Shown here in pieces: positions 59,465 through 64,000 of a DNA stretch of 64,000 bases. Made by a program: the position numbers and the translations under genes. Position 1 is the first letter of the stretch; each line of letters opens with the position of its first letter. The stretch spans positions 20,118 to 84,117 of the forward strand of contig NZ_DF967966.1 of NCBI RefSeq assembly GCF_001050195.2, written 5' to 3'. The notes beneath the pieces are model-generated. The model worked only from the letters and a program-made list of their open reading frames with translations. It searched no databases and was not told the origin of the DNA. Source of the DNA: Anaerolinea thermolimosa. Its GTDB lineage: Bacteria; Chloroflexota; Anaerolineae; Anaerolineales; Anaerolineaceae.

Positions 59465-61373
59465 GTGCGGAGGGTTCGGCCCCCTGCTGAAGGGCATCCC
59501 ACTCGTGCAGGCGGGCATCAATGGTGGCCTGCAGTTGCACATATTGCTGGCCCAGCTCCTGCACCCTGGCGGGGTCGGGCGGGGGAGTTTCTAACAGGCG
59601 CCCTACCTGCGCCAGTTGTTTTTCCAGGGTTTCAATCTCCTGTTCGAGCTGTTGAATTCGCTGCTGGCGCTGGCGTTCGCGGTTGGTCGAGCGTCCTTCG
59701 GTGCGGCGGGTGGGAGGGGCAACCGGACGGGCGGGTTTTTCAGCGGTGGTTCGCGCGGCTTCTTCTTCGGCCAGCGTCTGTTTGTACTGGCTGTAACTCC
59801 CTTCGAACAGGCGCAGCGTGCCTGCTTCGGGGAGTACTTCCCAGATCTGCGTGGCCAGTGCATCGATCAGGTAGCGATCGTGAGACACGAGCAAAATCGT
59901 GCCTGAGAACGCCGCCAGTACGGCCTGGAGCACCTCCTGTGAGGGCAGGTCGAGGTGGTTGGTTGGCTCATCCAGGAGGAGCAGGTTGGCGTTGCTGAGC
60001 GCCAGAATGGCCAGCGCCAGGCGGCCCCGTTCACCGCCTGAAAGCACCTCCACCTTTTTAAAGACGTCTTCGCCGGTGAAAAGGAATTTTGCCAGGTAGT
60101 CACGAATTTCAGCCGGGCGCATTTGCGGGGCCGCGGCGCCAATTTCTTCCATGAGGGTTCGCTCGGGGCGTAAACCTTCGTGGGCCTGAGCGAAATAACC
60201 GATTTCCAGGCTCGAGCCGAGCAGCACCTCACCCTGCAGGGGTGGAATTTGCCCCAGAATGGTCTTCAGGAAGGTGGTCTTACCGGCGCCGTTCGGGCCA
60301 ATGACTGCGGCGCATTCGCCGCGCCGCAGGGTGAGATCGGGCACGCGGAAAAGGATACGTCCCTCATCCTGATACCCCACCCCCAACCCTGAGGTGCGTA
60401 ACACCAGATCTCCGGAACGCATGGCCGGGGTAAGGCGGAACTTCAGACTGCGCGGCTGAACGGGCGGGGTGATGAGCGCGGTTTCGAGCAGGCGCTCCAA
60501 CCGCTTGAGGCGTCCCCGCGCCTGTTGCGTGTTTTGCCCGGCGATGTTCCGCCGGATAAATTCGTCCTCTTTTTCGATCAGTGCCTGCTGGGCTTCGTAT
60601 TCTTCCATGCGCCGTCGATACCGTTCTTCTCGCTGGCGGAGGTAGGCGCTGTAGTTGCCGTTGTACTGTTCCAGCGCGGGGGTCATCTCCCAGATTTCGT
60701 GGACTACCTGGTCGAGGAAGTACCGGTCATGAGAAACGACCACCACCGCACCGGGCCAGTCGCGCAGGTAATTCTCCAGCCATTCTACGGCCTGAATATC
60801 CAGGTGATTGGTTGGCTCGTCGAGAAGGAGCAGGTCGGGCTCGCTGAGCAACAGGCGCGCCAGAAAAGCCCGGGTGCGTTCCCCGCCCGAAGCCCGGCTG
60901 AGCGGACGGTGGTAGTCGGCTTCGTCGAATCCCAGACCGGTGAGTGCCTGGCGGATGCGCGCTTCAAAGGTGTACCCTCCTGCCCGCTCAAAGGCTTCCT
61001 GCAGCCGCCCATAAGACTCGATCAGTTCATGATCGCCGGGGCGCTGGCTCATGGCGTGCTCCAGCCGGGCCAGCTCTGCCTGTTGATTAAGCAGGGAGCG
61101 GAAGGCGCTCAGGCATTCATCCCAGATGGTGCGGGTGCTCTCCAGAGTAGGGTTCTGCGGCAGATAGCCGATCTGCACCCCTCTGGCAAGGTGAACCTTT
61201 CCCTCCGAAGGCTCTTCTTCTCCGGCCAGCACGCGCAGCAGGGTGGTTTTACCCACCCCGTTGGCCCCCACCAGGCCGATGCGCGCCTGCCGGGGGATCG
61301 AGAGGTTGAGGTCTTTGAAAATATCCAGAGGGCCGTAGGATTTCCCCAGACCGGTGGCAGTTAAAAGGGACAT
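59448..61373 (-). CDS. ABC-F family ATPase
   Basis: A 641-residue protein with two ABC ATPase domains and no membrane part, as in ABC-F ribosome-associated factors. Walker A motifs GANGVGKT (about 34-41) and GPNGAGKT (about 360-367), signatures ASGGER and LSGGERGR, and Walker B LLLLDEPTNHLD occur twice. A linker rich in Arg/Glu lies between, and a C-terminal coiled coil (RQQRIQQLEQEIETLEKQL) ends it, as in Uup-type or EttA-like members. It probably helps translation under stress; antibiotic protection cannot be read from sequence. The phosphoribosyltransferase gene precedes it by 24 bases. Confidence 0.9.
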   Translation of the reverse strand: MSLLTATGLGKSYGPLDIFKDLNLSIPRQARIGLVGANGVGKTTLLRVLAGEEEPSEGKVHLARGVQIGYLPQNPTLESTRTIWDECLSAFRSLLNQQAELARLEHAMSQRPGDHELIESYGRLQEAFERAGGYTFEARIRQALTGLGFDEADYHRPLSRASGGERTRAFLARLLLSEPDLLLLDEPTNHLDIQAVEWLENYLRDWPGAVVVVSHDRYFLDQVVHEIWEMTPALEQYNGNYSAYLRQREERYRRRMEEYEAQQALIEKEDEFIRRNIAGQNTQQARGRLKRLERLLETALITPPVQPRSLKFRLTPAMRSGDLVLRTSGLGVGYQDEGRILFRVPDLTLRRGECAAVIGPNGAGKTTFLKTILGQIPPLQGEVLLGSSLEIGYFAQAHEGLRPERTLMEEIGAAAPQMRPAEIRDYLAKFLFTGEDVFKKVEVLSGGERGRLALAILALSNANLLLLDEPTNHLDLPSQEVLQAVLAAFSGTILLVSHDRYLIDALATQIWEVLPEAGTLRLFEGSYSQYKQTLAEEEAARTTAEKPARPVAPPTRRTEGRSTNRERQRQQRIQQLEQEIETLEKQLAQVGRLLETPPPDPARVQELGQQYVQLQATIDARLHEWDALQQGAEPSAPSARA

Positions 61374-61397
61374 AACAACCGACGTTGAAGGCGGGGG

Positions 61398-61907
61398 TTA
61401 GAAATCACGCAGGAGCACTGCTTCAGGGCCACGCCTGACCTCCCACGGGTAAACGATGTGAGCGTCGGTCACGGCGGCGTAATAATCAGGGCGCAGGGTT
61501 CCAAACAGACTGCGGTAGGGGTTGAAGTGGAGCACGCAGGTATAGGCGATCCCGGCGCTGCCGGTAATGCGATTCTTGACAGCGGTCATGGTGCGCCCCG
61601 AACCCCAGACGTCATCGACCACCAGAATGCGCCGACCACGCAGCAGGGTTTCATCGGGGAATTGCAGGAATTTAGGCCAGGCCAGCAGACGGGTTTTTTC
61701 GCGCTGTTTTTCCAGTTCCATCTCTGCCGGGAAATCTACTGAAGCCATGAAAAGATCGTTGATCTTAAGCGCTTCGGCCAGGATACCTCCGGGCACAATA
61801 CCGCCATGGGTGATCACCACCATGGCTTCAAATTCCACCTCGAACTGCGGGATGAGATGATCGATTAATTGATCTACATCGTTCCAGGTTAAGATTTCTC
61901 GCCGCAT
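61398..61907 (-). CDS. Phosphoribosyltransferase family protein
   Basis: A 169-residue type I phosphoribosyltransferase. The PRPP-binding motif RILVVDDVWGSGRT lies near residue 95, with the upstream loop VVITHGGIVPGG. It could act on hypoxanthine, xanthine or guanine in purine salvage, or be a related regulator. The ATG at 61907 is the family-like start, with AGGA 7 bases upstream; an in-frame start at 61937 is less likely. The promoter at 61953-61983 lies inside the end of priA. Cotranscribed with the ABC-F gene. Confidence 0.85.
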   Translation of the reverse strand: MRREILTWNDVDQLIDHLIPQFEVEFEAMVVITHGGIVPGGILAEALKINDLFMASVDFPAEMELEKQREKTRLLAWPKFLQFPDETLLRGRRILVVDDVWGSGRTMTAVKNRITGSAGIAYTCVLHFNPYRSLFGTLRPDYYAAVTDAHIVYPWEVRRGPEAVLLRDF

Positions 61908-61952
61908 GAACCGATCCTGTATGGATTGGATAAACAAATAATGGCTTTCGCA

Positions 61953-61983
61953 ATTATAGCTTATAACAACGAAAGCGGGTCAA
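61953..61983 (-). promoter_or_regulatory. Promoter of phosphoribosyltransferase operon
   Basis: On the minus strand TTGACC (61983-61978) and TATAAT (61958-61953) are 19 bases apart. It overlaps the 3' end of priA. Confidence 0.5.
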
Positions 61984-64000
61984 CCTGAACATACCACTCG
62001 CCCAGGGGACGCCCGCGCAGTACCGAGGCCGGGTCGGGGCCGCGGAGGATGATTTGCCAGCGGTATTCTCCTCCCCGGCGGCTGAAGAAGCACGGCGCCG
62101 GGCCGATGATCTCGGTGGCGCGGAAGTCGCCCTCGTCGAGCCAGGTCTGAATCTGCTGGCTCATCCGGCGGGCTTCCTGCTCCAGGCGGCGTTCATCTCG
62201 ATCACGCAGTTCCAGGCGCACCAGGCGCGCGAAGGGCGGATACCCCAGCTTTCGGCGGTAGGCCAGCTCTTGCCGCATGAAGCCCTCAAAGTCGTATCGG
62301 CTGGCGGCCTGGATGGCGTAGTGGTCGGGCAGGTAGGTCTGGAGCACTACCTTGCCCCCCAGCGGGCTGCGTCCGGCGCGCCCGGCCACCTGAGTGAGCA
62401 GTTGAAAACCGCGTTCCGCGGCGCGGTAATCGGGCAGTTGCAGGCCCACATCCGCGAGGATCACCCCCACCAGGGTGACGAGGGGCAAATCCAGACCTTT
62501 GGCCACCATCTGGGTGCCGATGAGCACATCGGCGCGGTGAGCGGTGAAGTGGGAGAGGATGAGGTCGTGGCTGTCTTTCTGGCGGGTGGTTTCCCAGTCC
62601 CAGCGCAGGGTGCGCACACCGGGGAAGCGCGCCTGCACCTCGGCTTCAACCCGTTCAGTGCCCAGACCCATCTGCCGAATGGAGGTGCTGTTGCAGGCGG
62701 GGCAGCGTTCGGGGAGCTTTCGGCGGTAATTGCAGGAATGGCAGATGAGGGCTTCTGGCCCGCTATGGTAGGTGAGGGGCAGGTCACAGCGGGGGCACTT
62801 CAACACGGCGCCGCACGCCCGGCAGAAAACATAGGTGGCCGCTCCTCGCCGGTTGAGGAAAAGGATGGCCTGCTGACCGTTTTCCAGCACCTGCTCCAGC
62901 TCTTTTTGCAGGATGCGGCTGAAGATGGTGCGGTTGCCGGCCTTCAACTCCTGGCGCATATCCACCACCTGCACGGGGGGAAGGTCGAGAATGGCGCGCT
63001 CCCCTTCCCGGGTTAACTCTGGCAGGGGGCGCCCCAGCTGCCGGAACTGGTGTGCCACAGCCTGGCGATGAGCCAGGATGCGCGTGGGCAGAGAAAGTAC
63101 CGGCCACTGGCGTTGACGGGCACGGTAGAGCAGGTTAAGGTCTGGGGTGGCTGAACCCAGCAACACCACTGCGCGCGCCAGCCGCCCCAGCGCCAGGGCG
63201 GCTTCGACCGCGGAGTAGGCAGGGGGGAAGTCTTCCTGGTAATAGGATTCGTCGTGAAATTCATCCAGCACGATCAGCCCGGGATGAGGCAGAGGCATGA
63301 AAAGGGCACTGCGCGGCCCGATGATGATGGGGAGCTCACCTGAGCGCGCCCTGCGCCAGGTATCGTAACGTTCACCGGGGGAGAGGCGTGAGTGCACCAG
63401 CCCCACCTTGCCCGGGAAGCGGGCGGCGAAGCGCCGTACGGTTTGTGGGGTGAGGGCAATTTCAGGCACAAGCACCAGGGCCTGGCGGCCCTGCCGCAGG
63501 GTTTCGCCCACGGCCTGCAGGTAGATTTCTGTTTTTCCCGAACCGGTGATGCCGTGAAGAATGTGCGGGGGGGGCGCTTCTCCCTGCGCCGCCCGTTGAA
63601 TGGCCGCTAGCACTGCTTCCCAGGCGGCTCCCTGGTCGCGCGTCAGATCGGGGGCTTCGTTGAGTACAAATTCAACCCTTTCCAGAGGGTCTCGCCAGAT
63701 TTCCACTTCCTCGTAGGCGATCAGTCCGGCTTCAGCCAGGCGCTGAAGGTCAGTCGCGTTGCCGCCGCCTGCACTGGCAAACACCCAGGCTGGTTGCACC
63801 GGCTCATTCTGCCCGGCCAGAAAAGTCAAAATAGCCTTCCGGCGTGCCAGGACATGGGGCTTTTGACGGGGAATGGCCGCCAGACGGGTATCGATCTCTT
63901 CGGGAGGGATGGCCAGGCGCACCGCACGCGCCTGTTTGGGACGTGCAGTGGGCGGCAGTAACACCGCGTGAGCCACCAGCCAGCCGCGGCGCACCATGGC
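61961..64000 (-). CDS. priA: Primosomal helicase PriA (partial)
   Basis: At least 679 residues; the N-terminus lies beyond the right edge. PriA restarts stalled replication forks. Walker A GITGSGKTE, IGPRSALFMPL, the helicase DEFH (instead of the usual DEEH) in VLDEFHDESY, the zinc-binding pairs CRACGAVLKCPRC and CHSCNYRRKLPERCPAC, TQMVAKGLD and QVAGRAGR are visible. The N-terminal DNA-binding domain is mostly missing from the window. After DEFHDESY the sequence DFPPAYSAVEAAL differs from the usual RYHARDVA, a lineage variant. Its end carries the promoter of the next operon. Confidence 0.93.
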   Translation of the reverse strand, partial: AMVRRGWLVAHAVLLPPTARPKQARAVRLAIPPEEIDTRLAAIPRQKPHVLARRKAILTFLAGQNEPVQPAWVFASAGGGNATDLQRLAEAGLIAYEEVEIWRDPLERVEFVLNEAPDLTRDQGAAWEAVLAAIQRAAQGEAPPPHILHGITGSGKTEIYLQAVGETLRQGRQALVLVPEIALTPQTVRRFAARFPGKVGLVHSRLSPGERYDTWRRARSGELPIIIGPRSALFMPLPHPGLIVLDEFHDESYYQEDFPPAYSAVEAALALGRLARAVVLLGSATPDLNLLYRARQRQWPVLSLPTRILAHRQAVAHQFRQLGRPLPELTREGERAILDLPPVQVVDMRQELKAGNRTIFSRILQKELEQVLENGQQAILFLNRRGAATYVFCRACGAVLKCPRCDLPLTYHSGPEALICHSCNYRRKLPERCPACNSTSIRQMGLGTERVEAEVQARFPGVRTLRWDWETTRQKDSHDLILSHFTAHRADVLIGTQMVAKGLDLPLVTLVGVILADVGLQLPDYRAAERGFQLLTQVAGRAGRSPLGGKVVLQTYLPDHYAIQAASRYDFEGFMRQELAYRRKLGYPPFARLVRLELRDRDERRLEQEARRMSQQIQTWLDEGDFRATEIIGPAPCFFSRRGGEYRWQIILRGPDPASVLRGRPLGEWYVQVDPLSLL

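Noticed and set aside
1-64000. CRISPR arrays, rRNA and tRNA genes
   Set aside because: No regularly spaced repeat array was seen, and no cloverleaf-like sequence with T-loop and acceptor pairing was found in intergenic regions by reading.
1-64000. GC-skew switch near 25 kb as proof of the origin
   Set aside because: Hand counts on single 60-base lines gave mixed signs on both sides, so the skew was not used as evidence.

Overview
The window looks like a piece of a chromosome from a member of the Chloroflexota, most likely class Anaerolineae. This is inferred from the gene mix: an alternative complex III (act) operon, SpoVS without other sporulation genes, LysM and NBR1-Ig lipoproteins with long Pro/Thr linkers, paired deoxynucleoside kinases and many glycoside hydrolases. 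Most of the window is GC-rich and densely coded. Many first genes carry a TANNNT box only 6-8 bases before the start codon and no Shine-Dalgarno sequence, which suggests leaderless mRNAs.

Layout. 1-2.8 kb: end of a TPR-type membrane protein (partial), trmD, an SLC45-like transporter and a CBS protein with a CRP/FNR-like operator. 2.9-10.2 kb: one minus-strand operon for a quinol-oxidising alternative complex III: a 59-residue protein, a diheme cytochrome, ActA (five hemes), ActB split into two genes, ActC, ActD and ActE, closed by a terminator; no ActF is present. 10.3-12.4 kb: an SDR oxidoreductase and an RlmD-type RNA methyltransferase. 12.4-15.9 kb: an AT-rich foreign island with a methyltransferase, an IS256 remnant, IS21-like end repeats, an XRE regulator and a PD-(D/E)XK nuclease-like protein. 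15.9-25 kb: lipid cyclopropanation, DNA repair, a LysM lipoprotein, PEP carboxylase, ferredoxin, a DsbA-like protein, a deoxynucleoside kinase and SpoVS.

25.1-25.65 kb holds six perfect DnaA boxes and is a good candidate for the replication origin. 25.65-31 kb: a nucleotidyltransferase, a second deoxynucleoside kinase, oligopeptidase F, an inositol-monophosphatase-family enzyme and a response regulator. 31-35.3 kb: a membrane protein, a nucleotidyltransferase/GHMP-kinase fusion, a Gfo/Idh/MocA dehydrogenase and a phosphotriesterase-like hydrolase. 35.2-40.4 kb: a signalling operon (PAS histidine kinase, response regulator, GAF-GGDEF protein) whose last gene has a damaged, frameshifted GGDEF end. 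40.5-48.3 kb: tyrosine phosphatase, PlsY, a second SLC45-like transporter, serine dehydratase, lipoproteins and a Nudix hydrolase.

48.3-59.5 kb is a carbohydrate locus: a GH36 enzyme, a 4-TM protein, an operon of DUF5107-TPR protein, APH-like kinase and GH5 enzyme, a divergent GH13 lipoprotein and another lipoprotein. 59.4-64 kb: an ABC-F ATPase, a phosphoribosyltransferase and PriA (partial at the right edge). No tRNA, rRNA or CRISPR array was found.
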